A stretch of DNA of 64,000 nucleotides from Paenibacillus sp. HW567 (GCF_000374185.1 NZ_KB910518.1:4512530-4576529); one strand, 5' to 3'; positions 35,739 to 44,625 are shown, counted from the first letter of the stretch. Numbers and translations are program-made. Notes: generated by a model not told the origin, from the letters alone.

Positions 35739-36980
35739 CTACGATACCTGTTTGCTCTGCACTTCCTCAAGCCTTACGACACGCGTATGCTTGGTATGGC
35801 TCCATTGCTTGTTGTTCTGCGTGAAGAACGCATAGAACGTGATGGGGTACCAAGAAATCAGGTAGATTGGAAAGACCAGCAAATACAGGTATACCTTCTT
35901 GAATTTGACCTTCTCCAGCGCCATTGCGAGCAGGAATGTCAGAATGTTGGCCCCAACTGCGAAATAGCCAAGCCAAAGCGGCAGTTGCCCGTAGATGTTG
36001 GCAATATGCGGACCGCCCATCAGCGAGTTGTCGATCCACATCACGGCAGTCATCAGGAACGTCAGCAGCACGATGTAAACATTGGCCCCGTAAAGCGCCA
36101 GGTCAAACTTCGTCAGGCTGCGTTCTTTAATACTTTGCCACAGCAAAGGAAAAAAATAACGGCGGGCAACTGTAAAGTGCCCCTGCATCCAGCGCAGCCG
36201 CTGTCTTGAGGAAGCCTTGAACGTCAGCGGCTTCTCATCAAAAACCTTGGCGTCATAGTTGAATCTTGGGTAGACGCCCTTCGATGCGCTGCGCATCGTA
36301 AATTCCAAATCCTCAACGAGGCTTGTTGCTCCCCAGCCCATTTCCTTCAGCAGGTTGGTCTCGAAGCACATGCCGGTTCCGCCAAGGAAGTTAGCCATAT
36401 TCAGATTATGGCGCGACAACTGCCATAACCGGTTGATGTACCAGTAAGATACGCCGTAAGCGGCGGTAATCCAGGAATCCTCGGGATTCTTAGTGTCAAT
36501 GTAGCCTTGAATAACCCGTGCTCCTGTGCAGAGATCATTGTTCATCTCCGTCAGGAATTCGGTATGCGCCAGGTTGTCCGCATCGAACATTACCACAGCG
36601 TCATATTGCCGCGGCATTGCCCACAGCTCCTTGAGCATCCATTCGATTGCGTAGCCCTTGCCGCGCAGATTGGTGTTGGTTCGTACGCAGGCATTCATGC
36701 CATGCTCTCTTACAATTTTTGCCGTACCGTCCGTACAGTTGTCGCAAATAACGAATACATCGTACAGTTCCTTCGGATAATTAAGCTGCTTCAAATTCTC
36801 CATCAGCGCGCCGACGACTTCTTCCTCGTTGTGTGCGGCAACCAGTACAGCAAATGATTTTTGCGGAGCGAACTTTGCCTTGTTCTTTTGCTTGTGCAGT
36901 CCGAACAATGAAAAAGTAAACTGATAGACTGCGATTGCCGCCAAGATCACTTGGAGCGTAACAAACACTGCGTCTGTCAT
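35739..36980 (-). CDS. Membrane glycosyltransferase family 2
   Basis: A 413-residue GT2 with one N-terminal transmembrane helix. The catalytic domain has VMFDADN (DxD, metal/UDP), a VEDLEF acidic motif and the QxxRW-type QRLRWMQG. Four or more C-terminal hydrophobic segments follow. This is the architecture of processive synthases (BcsA/HAS/IcaA-like) and of ceramide-type transferases. The product may be a polysaccharide or lipid-linked sugar; no accessory genes of a cellulose or PNAG operon are adjacent, so the product is unknown. The ATG at 36980 follows AAAAGG. Confidence 0.85.
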   Translation of the reverse strand: MTDAVFVTLQVILAAIAVYQFTFSLFGLHKQKNKAKFAPQKSFAVLVAAHNEEEVVGALMENLKQLNYPKELYDVFVICDNCTDGTAKIVREHGMNACVRTNTNLRGKGYAIEWMLKELWAMPRQYDAVVMFDADNLAHTEFLTEMNNDLCTGARVIQGYIDTKNPEDSWITAAYGVSYWYINRLWQLSRHNLNMANFLGGTGMCFETNLLKEMGWGATSLVEDLEFTMRSASKGVYPRFNYDAKVFDEKPLTFKASSRQRLRWMQGHFTVARRYFFPLLWQSIKERSLTKFDLALYGANVYIVLLTFLMTAVMWIDNSLMGGPHIANIYGQLPLWLGYFAVGANILTFLLAMALEKVKFKKVYLYLLVFPIYLISWYPITFYAFFTQNNKQWSHTKHTRVVRLEEVQSKQVS

Positions 36981-37392
36981 GACCTTTTGATGCCCCCTTT
37001 TCACTCTTGGTGTTCTTTTTTTCTCTCTTTTACTTGATAAACGTTCTTTCTGACCCTTTTGTTGCATCCCTTACAGTAAGACCAAGAGCATTCCCTTTTA
37101 TTGGCGAGGCAGGCTTGCTGTTTGTTTATCACGTTAAAAAGAGGGTGTACGGATTTCCGCTTGAGGGACTCCATTTTTCTCTGTTACCTTTTAAACGTGT
37201 TCTGCCTGCTTGAATCATTGTAAGGCGTAAGGAGGTCCCAAGTCAAAACTGGCAATTTCCGAGCTTAACCGAGCTTTTCCTTGAAATGGACTGCCTGAAA
37301 AAAGTATGATAAAGACAGCTTTAAGGCATACACAGAATTGCTGCAGCCTGCGCGCCTGTTATCTTCAGCCGTACTATCGGAGGGAACAAGAT
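36981..37392. promoter_or_regulatory. Gap with a promoter for the PAP2 gene
   Basis: These 412 bp hold no gene I can support. On the plus strand TTGAAA (37281-37286), an 18-bp spacer and TATGAT (37305-37310) form a plausible promoter for the PAP2-glycosyltransferase pair. The rest is AT-rich and without an evident structure. Confidence 0.5.
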
Positions 37393-37920
37393 ATGAGACA
37401 TTTATTTATGAGATTACATCTCTTGGAGCGGCGCCTGTTCAAGTGGATTAACGGAAGCCTGCACAACCCGTTTCTGAACTTCTGGCTCTTCTATCTTACC
37501 CATCTGGGGGGAGCTACAAGCGCCATCGGCATAAATATGCTGGTCTGGGCGCTGTCTCCGCAGCCGTGGAGAACGACGGGGCTTCAGGCCCTTGTGTCCT
37601 TGACGATCAGCCATATTCCCGTTGCCATCGCCAAGAAGCTCTACCCGCGCATGCGGCCGTATCTGGCACTTCCGGGAACAAATACATTTCGCAATCCGCT
37701 TAAGGATCATTCTTTTCCTTCAGGCCATACTACAGCTATCTTTGCCTCTACGGTTCCCTATATGGCAGCCTTCCCTGCCCTGACCGTTATCCTGCTGCCG
37801 CTCGCCTGCATCGTCGGATTCTCCCGGATCTATCTTGGACTGCACTATCCGTCCGATGTTGTTGCAGGGGCTGTAATTGGCACCGGCGCCGCTGCAGGCA
37901 CAATTGCTTTGTGGTTCTGA
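37393..37920 (+). CDS. PAP2-family lipid phosphatase
   Basis: A 175-residue integral membrane phosphatase. The catalytic signatures are KKLYPRMRP, DHSFPSGHTT and SRIYLGLHYPSD, the three PAP2 motifs, set among transmembrane helices. Members remove phosphate from phosphatidate, undecaprenyl pyrophosphate or PGP. The next gene, 63 bp on, resembles a diacylglycerol glycosyltransferase, which fits a phosphatidate phosphatase making diacylglycerol; the substrate is inferred. The start is ATG at 37393 behind GGAGGGA. Confidence 0.9.
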   Translation: MRHLFMRLHLLERRLFKWINGSLHNPFLNFWLFYLTHLGGATSAIGINMLVWALSPQPWRTTGLQALVSLTISHIPVAIAKKLYPRMRPYLALPGTNTFRNPLKDHSFPSGHTTAIFASTVPYMAAFPALTVILLPLACIVGFSRIYLGLHYPSDVVAGAVIGTGAAAGTIALWF

Positions 37921-37983
37921 TGCCTGCCGCTGCACATGCAATTAAGACCAGCGAAATCATTGCGAAAACAGGTGGAATATACA

Positions 37984-39108
37984 TTGCTCAAAAAAAGAAT
38001 ACTCTTGCTGTCGGAAGGTTTTGGCGCTGGGCATACGCAGGCAGCTTATGCGCTGTCGAGCAGCCTGCGCAAATTGTCGCCCCATATACAAACGAAGGTG
38101 CTGGAGCTTGGAAGCTTCCTGAATCCCAAGATGGCGCCGCTTATTGTATCGGCTTACCGCAAGACGGTAACCTCCCAGCCCCGGCTCATGGGTTACGTGT
38201 ACCGTCACCAGAAATCATTTAATCGTCTTACCACACTTGCCCTGCACCGCATATTTTATACACATACACAAAATATTGTGAAGCAGCTAAAGCCGGACAT
38301 TATTGTCTGCACCCATTTCATTCCCAGCGCCGTAGTCTCCCGTCTCAAACGGCTGGACCCGGCGTTCAAGGTGCCGCTCATTACAGTCATAACGGACTAT
38401 GATGCCCACGCCACCTGGATCAGCCCGGAGGTAGACCGTTATCTGGTCTCTGCTCCGGAGGTCAAGGCCAAGCTGCGCCGCCGGAGTGTTGCCGCAGCCA
38501 GAATTCAGGTCACCGGCATGCCTGTGCATCCAAGCTTCTGGGAGCACCCCGGCAAGGAGGGCATTCTGCAGCATTTCAGCCTGCAGGACATGCCGACCGT
38601 CATGGTCATGGGCGGCGGCTGGGGCATGATGAACGATGAGGTCGTCAACGAAGCTCTTGCCGGCTGGCGGGAGAAGGTTCAGATTGTATTTTGCCTTGGC
38701 ACAAATGAGAAGCTGCTGCGGCAGATGCAGGAGGACCCGCGCTACAGCCACCCCAACATTTCCCTGATCGGTTTCACGCGTGAAATCGACAAGCTGATGG
38801 AAATCTCCGATCTCCTCGTCACGAAGCCGGGCGGGATGACCTGCAGCGAAGGGCTGGCCAAAGGAATCCCCATGCTCTTTCACCATCCTCTGCCCGGACA
38901 GGAAGAAGAGAACTGCAGGTACTTTACGGCAGCCGGACTCGGTGAACCCATCGCGTCACTGGATGTGATCGACAAATGGATGGAACGGCTGCTGTACAGC
39001 TATGACGATGTACAGGCCAGGAGAAAAAGCCATCTCAAGGAAATTGCCCGGTTCCATCCGCTGCAAAGCGCCCAGAGCATTATTGATATGCTTGAACAAA
39101 GCTGGTAA
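37984..39108 (+). CDS. Diacylglycerol-glucosyltransferase-like GT28 protein
   Basis: A 374-residue GT-B protein of the MGDG-synthase/UgtP type. The N domain has the glycine motif LLSEGFGAGHTQAAYALSS; the C domain has VMGGGWGMMND and the nucleotide-sugar site LLVTKPGGMTCSEGLAKG. Family members add glucose or galactose to diacylglycerol for membrane glycolipids and the lipoteichoic acid anchor. The start TTG at 37984 lies 8 bp after AGGTGG; the ATG at 37936 lacks a good site. It is coupled to the PAP2 gene, so it could use the diacylglycerol made by it. Lipid and sugar substrates are inferred. Confidence 0.82.
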   Translation: MLKKRILLLSEGFGAGHTQAAYALSSSLRKLSPHIQTKVLELGSFLNPKMAPLIVSAYRKTVTSQPRLMGYVYRHQKSFNRLTTLALHRIFYTHTQNIVKQLKPDIIVCTHFIPSAVVSRLKRLDPAFKVPLITVITDYDAHATWISPEVDRYLVSAPEVKAKLRRRSVAAARIQVTGMPVHPSFWEHPGKEGILQHFSLQDMPTVMVMGGGWGMMNDEVVNEALAGWREKVQIVFCLGTNEKLLRQMQEDPRYSHPNISLIGFTREIDKLMEISDLLVTKPGGMTCSEGLAKGIPMLFHHPLPGQEEENCRYFTAAGLGEPIASLDVIDKWMERLLYSYDDVQARRKSHLKEIARFHPLQSAQSIIDMLEQSW

Positions 39109-39111
39109 GAA

Positions 39112-39160
39112 CATCAAAAGGCATCCAGGTTGTCCGCCCTTGGAATGCCTTTTGATGTAT
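39112..39160. terminator. Bidirectional terminator
   Basis: CATCAAAAGGCAT (39112-39124) pairs with ATGCCTTTTGATG (39145-39157), a 13-bp perfect stem between convergent genes. Confidence 0.75.
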
Positions 39161-39165
39161 TTGGC

Positions 39166-39882
39166 CTACAGGCGGTATTTATCCAGGCGTGAGGCCTGAT
39201 ACCGCTCCAGTGCCTGTGCACCAACAATGGCCTCGCAGCGGTGAATGTTGACGCCGCGGCCAAAAAATTTGGTCTCGTATTCTGTCATGACATGCTCTTC
39301 ATTCATGATCCCGTCCAGGTGCAAATCCAGGGAGATGTTCTTCATTTGCAGGCCGTAGTCGGCAAAAGCATTCAGCGAGAATTCAAACAGACTGCGGGAA
39401 TCCGTCTTCAGATGAATTTCGCCAAGCGGGCTGAGCAGCCCGCGGTATTTGTCGAGAAACCGCGGGTGAGTCAGTCTTCTTCGCGCATGCTTGGCCTTGG
39501 GCCACGGATCGCTGAAATTCAGATAGATCCGCTCCAGCTCGCCAGGTGCAAAAACTTCCTCAGCGTAGTCAATATTGGCCAGCGCAACCTTCAGATTGGG
39601 CGGCGTATCCTGCCCCGCCGGCTCCCAGACCGCTCTCGCCTTCTCCGCTGCACGGCGGATCAGCTCATCATACATATCAACGCCGATAAAATTGATATCG
39701 GGATATTTAAAGCTCATTTGGCTGATAAACTGTCCCTTGCCCATTCCAAATTCAACATGAATCGGATGATTGTTGCCAAAAAGCTCAGACCACCGCCCCT
39801 TGAGGCTGCGAGGGTCAAGAATGACCAGGTCGGTCTGCTCCTCCAGACTTTCACGTATTCCTTTTCTTCCGCGTAAACGCAT
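39166..39882 (-). CDS. trmB: tRNA (guanine-46-N7) methyltransferase
   Basis: A 238-residue TrmB. The SAM motif is VEFGMGKGQFI, and the family signature reads NFSDPWPKAKHARRRLTHPRFL. It methylates G46 of the tRNA variable loop. GGAGGAG precedes the ATG. The gene is convergent with the glycosyltransferase; a small unknown gene lies upstream on the same strand. Confidence 0.95.
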   Translation of the reverse strand: MRLRGRKGIRESLEEQTDLVILDPRSLKGRWSELFGNNHPIHVEFGMGKGQFISQMSFKYPDINFIGVDMYDELIRRAAEKARAVWEPAGQDTPPNLKVALANIDYAEEVFAPGELERIYLNFSDPWPKAKHARRRLTHPRFLDKYRGLLSPLGEIHLKTDSRSLFEFSLNAFADYGLQMKNISLDLHLDGIMNEEHVMTEYETKFFGRGVNIHRCEAIVGAQALERYQASRLDKYRL

Positions 39883-39992
39883 AGGTACTCCTCCGCTTTT
39901 CTCTGATACAAACTGTCACTTGCAATATTGTGCCGAACTTGTCCGCAAAAGTAAAGGATTTTCAATACGAATTCAACCTCTATATTCATGGA

Positions 39993-40040
39993 AAAAGGAA
40001 TTCTCCGTCTGGCTGAAGAACAGCCGGCGAAAAATTCCTT
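39993..40040 (-). terminator. Terminator after the small gene
   Basis: On the minus strand AAGGAATT (40040-40033) pairs with AATTCCTT (40002-39995), with an inner GCCGGCTG/CAGCC stem, then TTTTC. Confidence 0.65.
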
Positions 40041-40088
40041 CTTTGTTGTATTTGGAATTGGGGTCCACTTGTCAGGGCTGTTCGTAAC

Positions 40089-40274
40089 TTACCGTGCAGG
40101 AGTGTCAAAATCAAATTTCTTCTCGAATGCGTTTCTGATCTTGCGCTGCGCTTCTGTCTTGATCTTAGGGTTGCCGTTAAATTCCACGCCTGTCAGCGCC
40201 AGTGCTTCGTCGGGAGTCAACTGGACATCAATGGAGCCTTTTCCTTCGGCATAAGCCGTTTGAGAATTCATCAT
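40089..40274 (-). CDS. Small acidic hypothetical protein
   Basis: A 61-residue protein starting at tandem ATG codons (40274 or 40271) after AGAGGTG. It reads LTPDEALALTGVEFNGNPKI, then TEAQRKIRNAFEKKFDFD. There is no signal peptide and no transmembrane segment. The Ala/Leu and acidic content suggest a small soluble helical protein. I do not recognise it. It has its own terminator. Confidence 0.55.
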   Translation of the reverse strand: MMNSQTAYAEGKGSIDVQLTPDEALALTGVEFNGNPKIKTEAQRKIRNAFEKKFDFDTPAR

Positions 40275-40511
40275 GATCACCTCTTGGGTTAAATTATTGA
40301 CCTTGCGACATGAGATTATGAATTCAAGAAATAGAGATTATAGTTGCTGCTGCGGCTTTTTTACATTTCAAATATAACATAATGTGTAAGCATTAGCAAG
40401 GTGAAACCGTTCTATTTCAGGCCTATTTTCAGGTGGGAAATCCGGGTGGAAATGTTACGTTCGCCGCCGATCTTTGATACAATGGAAAGGTTGAATAGAA
40501 AGGAGCAGTCC

Positions 40512-41468
40512 ATGTCTAACCTTCTACAGAACTCCTCCCCGCTGCTGTGGGGGGATAAGCGTTTTCATACCTGGAACTACGAAATGCGTGAGCAGATGGA
40601 CACCAAGGTGTTCAAGGTAATGCTGGATGCGGGTTTTACCTGCCCGAACCGGGACGGGTCCATCGCTAAAGGAGGCTGCACCTTCTGCAGCGCGAGAGGC
40701 TCCGGTGATTTCGCGGGCAGCCGCCGCGACGATCTGGTCACTCAGTTTGGCAACGTGCGCGACAGACAGCATTTGAAATGGCCGAACGCGAAGTACATCG
40801 GTTACTTCCAGGCCTACACCAATACGTACGCTCCGGTCCAGGAGCTGAGAGAATATTATGAGGTAATTCTGGAGCAGCCGGGTGTCGTCGGCCTGTCCAT
40901 CGCTACCCGCCCCGACTGCCTGCCGGATGATGTGGTCGAATATCTCGCAGAGCTGAACCAGCGTACGTATCTCTGGGTGGAGATGGGCCTGCAGACCGTA
41001 CACGAATCCACTTCGGAGCTGATCAACCGGGCTCATGATACGGCGTGTTATATCGACGCTGTCCAGAAGCTGCGGCGCCACGGCATCCGGGTCTGCACCC
41101 ACATTATTCACGGGCTTCCGCAGGAAACCCATGAAATGATGCTGGAGACAGTGTCCGCCGTTGCCAATATGGATGTGCAGGGCATTAAGATCCACCTGCT
41201 GCACCTGATGCGCAAAACGCCGATGGTCAAGCAGTACGATGCCGGACTGCTGCGTTTTTTGGAGCAGGACGAGTATGTGAAGCTGATTGCCGATTCGCTG
41301 GAAATTTTGCCGCCGGAGATGATTGTGCACCGGCTGACCGGCGATGCGCCGCGCGACCTGCTGGTCGGGCCGATGTGGAGCCTCAAGAAATGGGAAGTGC
41401 TGAACGCTATTGACGATGAGCTGGTTAACCGGGACACCTGGCAGGGTAAATACTGGAGGAAGCGCTAA
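40512..41468 (+). CDS. Radical SAM protein (YtqA-like)
   Basis: A 318-residue radical SAM protein of the TIGR01212 type. The 4Fe-4S cysteines are in CPNRDGSIAKGGCTFC (non-canonical C-x13-C-x2-C spacing). The barrel includes GLSIATRPDCLPDDVVEYL, LWVEMGLQT and IIHGLPQET. The family function is unknown, although it is widely conserved. It starts at an ATG (40512) behind AAAGGAG. A methyltransferase gene overlaps its stop (TAATG), as in B. subtilis ytqA-ytqB, and a VOC protein and a mannose-6-phosphate isomerase follow. Confidence 0.85.
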   Translation: MSNLLQNSSPLLWGDKRFHTWNYEMREQMDTKVFKVMLDAGFTCPNRDGSIAKGGCTFCSARGSGDFAGSRRDDLVTQFGNVRDRQHLKWPNAKYIGYFQAYTNTYAPVQELREYYEVILEQPGVVGLSIATRPDCLPDDVVEYLAELNQRTYLWVEMGLQTVHESTSELINRAHDTACYIDAVQKLRRHGIRVCTHIIHGLPQETHEMMLETVSAVANMDVQGIKIHLLHLMRKTPMVKQYDAGLLRFLEQDEYVKLIADSLEILPPEMIVHRLTGDAPRDLLVGPMWSLKKWEVLNAIDDELVNRDTWQGKYWRKR

Positions 41469-42073
41469 TGGGCTTCATGTCGGTCCTTAGCTTTGCCCAT
41501 AAATTGACCGCCGAGCGCCTGCAGCAAGGCGGCCGCGCCATTGACGCCACCGTGGGCACCGGTGCGGACACCCTGTTCCTCGCCAAGGCGGCCGGGCCGC
41601 GCGGCGGGGTGTACGGCTTTGACATTCAGCCTGCGGCGCTGAGTCTTGCCGAAGAGCGCCTGCGGCTGGCCCGGGAGGAGGCGCCTGCGGCGCTGTCTCC
41701 CGTGACGCTGCTGCTGCACAGCCATGCAGCAATGGCGGAAACCGTTCCGCAGGACTGGTGCGGAACGGTCTCGGCGGTGATGTTCAATCTCGGCTATCTG
41801 CCCGCGGGCGATGCCGACAAGACCATCATCACCGAGCCGGAGGGCACGCTGGCCGCGCTGGAGGCGGCGCTTGCGCTGCTGCGCCCCGGCGGGATCATCA
41901 CGGCGGTGCTCTATCCCGGCCATGACGGCGGAGACCGCGAAGCCGCCGCCGTCATGGCCTGGGCCGCGGAGCTGCCGTCCGGGAAGGCCCAGAGCATTGT
42001 GTACCGCCAGCTTCAGCGGAGCACAGCTCCCTATGTAATCGCGGTGGAGAAGAAAAAAGGAGCTGACCTTTAA
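41468..42073 (+). CDS. SAM-dependent methyltransferase (YtqB-like)
   Basis: A 201-residue Rossmann methyltransferase of the rRNA_methylase group. Motif I is DATVGTGADTLFLA, and the post-I acidic motif YGFDIQPAAL follows. NLGYLPAGDADKTI is the family's NLGYLPxG signature. It overlaps the preceding radical SAM gene by one base and the following VOC gene similarly. The target is unknown, although the family is often called putative rRNA methylase. Confidence 0.85.
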   Translation: MGFMSVLSFAHKLTAERLQQGGRAIDATVGTGADTLFLAKAAGPRGGVYGFDIQPAALSLAEERLRLAREEAPAALSPVTLLLHSHAAMAETVPQDWCGTVSAVMFNLGYLPAGDADKTIITEPEGTLAALEAALALLRPGGIITAVLYPGHDGGDREAAAVMAWAAELPSGKAQSIVYRQLQRSTAPYVIAVEKKKGADL

Positions 42074-42465
42074 TGACAGTAAGCAAAGTGGAGCACATTG
42101 GCATTAAGGTGGACAAGCTGGAGCGTTCACTGAGCTTTTACCAGGAGGTCATCGGTCTCACGCTGCAGGATATTGTGGGCCAGCCCGGAGACGGACTGCG
42201 GCTTGCTTTTCTCAGCTTCCCCGGTCAGACCAGTGTTGAAATTGAGCTGATTGAAAAGGTGTTCGAGGGGCTGCCCCAGGAGGGAAGAGTCAGTCATGTG
42301 GCCTTCACGGTAAAAGACATCGAGGACGAGCACAGACGGATTGCCGGGCTGGCCCTCCCCGGCCTGACTGCAATCTCCACGCTGGGGAACGGCAGCCGCT
42401 TTTTCTTTTTTGACGGGCCGGACGGAGAAAAGCTGGAATTCTTCGAATCGACACGCAGCAAGTAA
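42073..42465 (+). CDS. VOC-family glyoxalase-like protein
   Basis: A 130-residue VOC domain in two beta-alpha-beta-beta-beta units. Metal-ligand candidates are H9 in VEHIGIKV, a central VEIELIE segment, H76 in VSHVAFTV, and E123 in DGEKLEFFE. The arrangement resembles methylmalonyl-CoA epimerase or glyoxalase I, but which is not clear. It is translationally coupled to the methyltransferase through TAATG. Confidence 0.75.
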   Translation: MTVSKVEHIGIKVDKLERSLSFYQEVIGLTLQDIVGQPGDGLRLAFLSFPGQTSVEIELIEKVFEGLPQEGRVSHVAFTVKDIEDEHRRIAGLALPGLTAISTLGNGSRFFFFDGPDGEKLEFFESTRSK

Positions 42466-42505
42466 ACTGAACGACAAATTATTTATATTTGGGAAGGAAG
42501 ATGCA

Positions 42506-43477
42506 ATGATGACTAAGCCATATCCTCTAAAATTTCAACCGGAGTTCAAAGAGCGTGTCTGGGGAGGCCGGGCGTTGGAGAAATTCGGTCTGGAGCTGCC
42601 TGAAGGCCATATCGGGGAAGGCTGGATGATTGCCGATCATCCGAACGGCACGTCTTCGGTGCTGAACGGCGAGCTGGCCGGACAAGGACTGGATCAGATC
42701 CGCGAGCAATTCGGGCATGAATGGTTCGGCACCAAGGGCAGTCCCAAGGACGGCGGAAGATTCCCGCTGCTGATCAAGCTGCTCGATTGCAATGACAATC
42801 TGTCCGTTCAGGTGCACCCTACAGATGACTACGAAGGATTGCCAAAGGGCGAACTGGGCAAAACAGAGATGTGGTATGTGCTGGACGCCAAACCGGGCGC
42901 CAAAATCATCTACGGTCTGAAAGACGGTGTGACCCGCGAAAGCCTGCGCGAAGCGCTGGACAGCGGAAAGGTCATGGACAGCATGCAGGAAATTACGGTC
43001 TCCGCAGGCGACGCCTTCTATATCCCTGCCGGAACTGTGCACGCACTCTGCGCCGGAGTGGTTGTAGCGGAAATTCAGCAGAACTCCGACACTACATACC
43101 GCATTTACGACTACGACCGCCCGGGTCTGGACGGCAAGCCGCGTGAGCTTCATATCGAAGATTCATTGAACGTAACCGCCTATGAAGGCGCTGGTGCCAC
43201 TTCCATGAAAACCGATGGCGCGGTGGCCGGGGAATGGCTGCAAATTGCCGCCTCGCCTTATTTTATTGTCGAAAAAGGCGTTGTGAACGGAGAATGGAGC
43301 TTGTCCACCACTCCGGACAGCTTCACGATTCTCGTGGTCTGCGAAGGCAGCGGGCATCTGACCTGGGCAGGCGGCTCCCAGCCTTATTCCGCCGGAGAAT
43401 GCTACCTGCTCCCGTCCACCCTGGGAGCCTACGGAATCGAAGGGCATTCCACAGTACTACGCTCGTATTTGCCATAA
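42506..43477 (+). CDS. manA: Mannose-6-phosphate isomerase, class I
   Basis: A 323-residue ManA/YvyI-like type I phosphomannose isomerase, cupin fold, Zn-dependent. Ligand-bearing segments are LSVQVHPTDDY, GKTEMWYVLDA and YIPAGTVHALCAG; it also has the long C-terminal cupin half (VCEGSGHLTWAGG). It interconverts mannose-6-phosphate and fructose-6-phosphate. The start is ATG at 42506 behind GGAAGGA. It is the last of the four coupled genes. Confidence 0.92.
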   Translation: MMTKPYPLKFQPEFKERVWGGRALEKFGLELPEGHIGEGWMIADHPNGTSSVLNGELAGQGLDQIREQFGHEWFGTKGSPKDGGRFPLLIKLLDCNDNLSVQVHPTDDYEGLPKGELGKTEMWYVLDAKPGAKIIYGLKDGVTRESLREALDSGKVMDSMQEITVSAGDAFYIPAGTVHALCAGVVVAEIQQNSDTTYRIYDYDRPGLDGKPRELHIEDSLNVTAYEGAGATSMKTDGAVAGEWLQIAASPYFIVEKGVVNGEWSLSTTPDSFTILVVCEGSGHLTWAGGSQPYSAGECYLLPSTLGAYGIEGHSTVLRSYLP

Positions 43478-43519
43478 GCCAGGCCGGGGCAGGCATAGAA
43501 TTAATGAGTAGTGACGCGT

Positions 43520-43576
43520 ATGCTTTCGAAGCAAGTTTTGTGCGCAGTATCTCCAAGAAGTATTCCTTACAAAACT
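43520..43576. repeat. 57-bp repeat, copy 1
   Basis: Differs at two positions from copy 2 (43583-43639); the starts are 63 bp apart. It contains the mini-stem GCTT-TCG-AAGC and the outer inverted pair AGTTTTGT ... ACAAAACT. Confidence 0.85.
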
Positions 43577-43582
43577 AAGCAG

Positions 43583-43639
43583 ATGCTTTCGAAGTAAGTT
43601 TTGTACGCAGTATCTCCAAGAAGTATTCCTTACAAAACT
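43583..43639. repeat. 57-bp repeat, copy 2
   Basis: Second copy, 55 of 57 identical to the first. It ends with ACAAAACT, 4 bp before the AGGAGG of the hydrolase gene, so a hairpin formed in its mRNA could affect that ribosome site. Confidence 0.85.
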
Positions 43640-43654
43640 TTTAGGAGGAACGGT

Positions 43655-44617
43655 ATGAGGGAAAACAGCTTCAAGATGACCGATCCCCTCGGGGTCCCGA
43701 TTCATGTCTATGAATGGCTGCCGGAGCCGGAGGCTACGGTACGGGGAATTGTCCAGATTGCCCATGGCATGTGTGAGACGGCTGCCCGATATGCCCGTTT
43801 TGCGGCGGCGCTTACCGGCGCGGGTTATGCCGTGTATGCCAATGACCACCGGGGCCACGGCCAAACGGCAGGCAGGGTAGATTTGCTGGGGGACACCGGC
43901 GAGGACGGCTTCTACTGGATGAGGCGCAATCTGCTCCAGCTCGGCGGTATTGCCCGTTCCCGGCATGAGGGTCTGCCGATTTTTCTTCTTGCCCACAGCA
44001 TGGGATCTTTTCTGGCTCAGAAGCTGATGTGCGAGGAGGGCCATGAAGAGTACGCCGGCTTTATCCTCAGCGGCACGAATGGACCGCGCAGCTTGCTGAG
44101 ACTGGCAGAAACGCTGGCAGGGATGCAATACAAGCTGCAGGGCGTACGCCATCGCAGTGTCCTGCTGAACGGTATTGTATTCGGCCCTAATAACCGTTCC
44201 TTCTCTCCAATAAGAACAGCCTTTGACTGGCTGAGCAGCGACCCGGAGGAGGTGGACCGCTTCATTGCCGATCCTTTTTGCGGAGCGATCTGCACCACCC
44301 GCTTCTTCCGTGATTTCTTCCGGCTGCTGCGGGATATCCATTCCGCCGAAACGCTGCTTACAGTATGCACGGCTAAGCCTGTATATTTGTTCGCGGGAGC
44401 AAAGGACCCCGTTGGAATGAACGGCCAAGGCGTTCTGCGCCTGGCCCGGATCTACCGGGAGCGGGGAATCGCGGATATGGAATACAGGCTGTACCCCGAG
44501 GGTAGACATGAAATGCTTAACGAGGTGAACCGCGCTCAGGTTACAGCCGATGTGCTGGATTGGCTTGTCCGCCATCTTCCCGCCGAATCACTGCTGCTGC
44601 AGCCCACCGTTCATTAG
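43655..44617 (+). CDS. Alpha/beta hydrolase (lysophospholipase-like)
   Basis: A 320-residue serine hydrolase of the monoglyceride lipase/S33 aminopeptidase-like group. It has an oxyanion-side HG in VQIAHGMCETAARY, the HxG-type YANDHRGHGQ, the nucleophile Ser in LLAHSMGSFLA, an acid Asp in LFAGAKDPVG and the late His in YPEGRHEM. It probably cleaves a lipid ester in the cytosol. The start is ATG at 43655 after AGGAGG. It sits just behind two 57-bp repeats that may influence expression. Confidence 0.87.
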   Translation: MRENSFKMTDPLGVPIHVYEWLPEPEATVRGIVQIAHGMCETAARYARFAAALTGAGYAVYANDHRGHGQTAGRVDLLGDTGEDGFYWMRRNLLQLGGIARSRHEGLPIFLLAHSMGSFLAQKLMCEEGHEEYAGFILSGTNGPRSLLRLAETLAGMQYKLQGVRHRSVLLNGIVFGPNNRSFSPIRTAFDWLSSDPEEVDRFIADPFCGAICTTRFFRDFFRLLRDIHSAETLLTVCTAKPVYLFAGAKDPVGMNGQGVLRLARIYRERGIADMEYRLYPEGRHEMLNEVNRAQVTADVLDWLVRHLPAESLLLQPTVH

Positions 44618-44625
44618 ATCAAACG

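Noticed and set aside
43520..43639. Possible CRISPR array from two direct repeats
   Set aside because: Only two copies, with 6 bp between them and no cas genes.
43457..44575. Minus-strand frame of 372 codons covering the repeats and the hydrolase
   Set aside because: It translates the repeats and the antisense of the hydrolase; no ribosome site.
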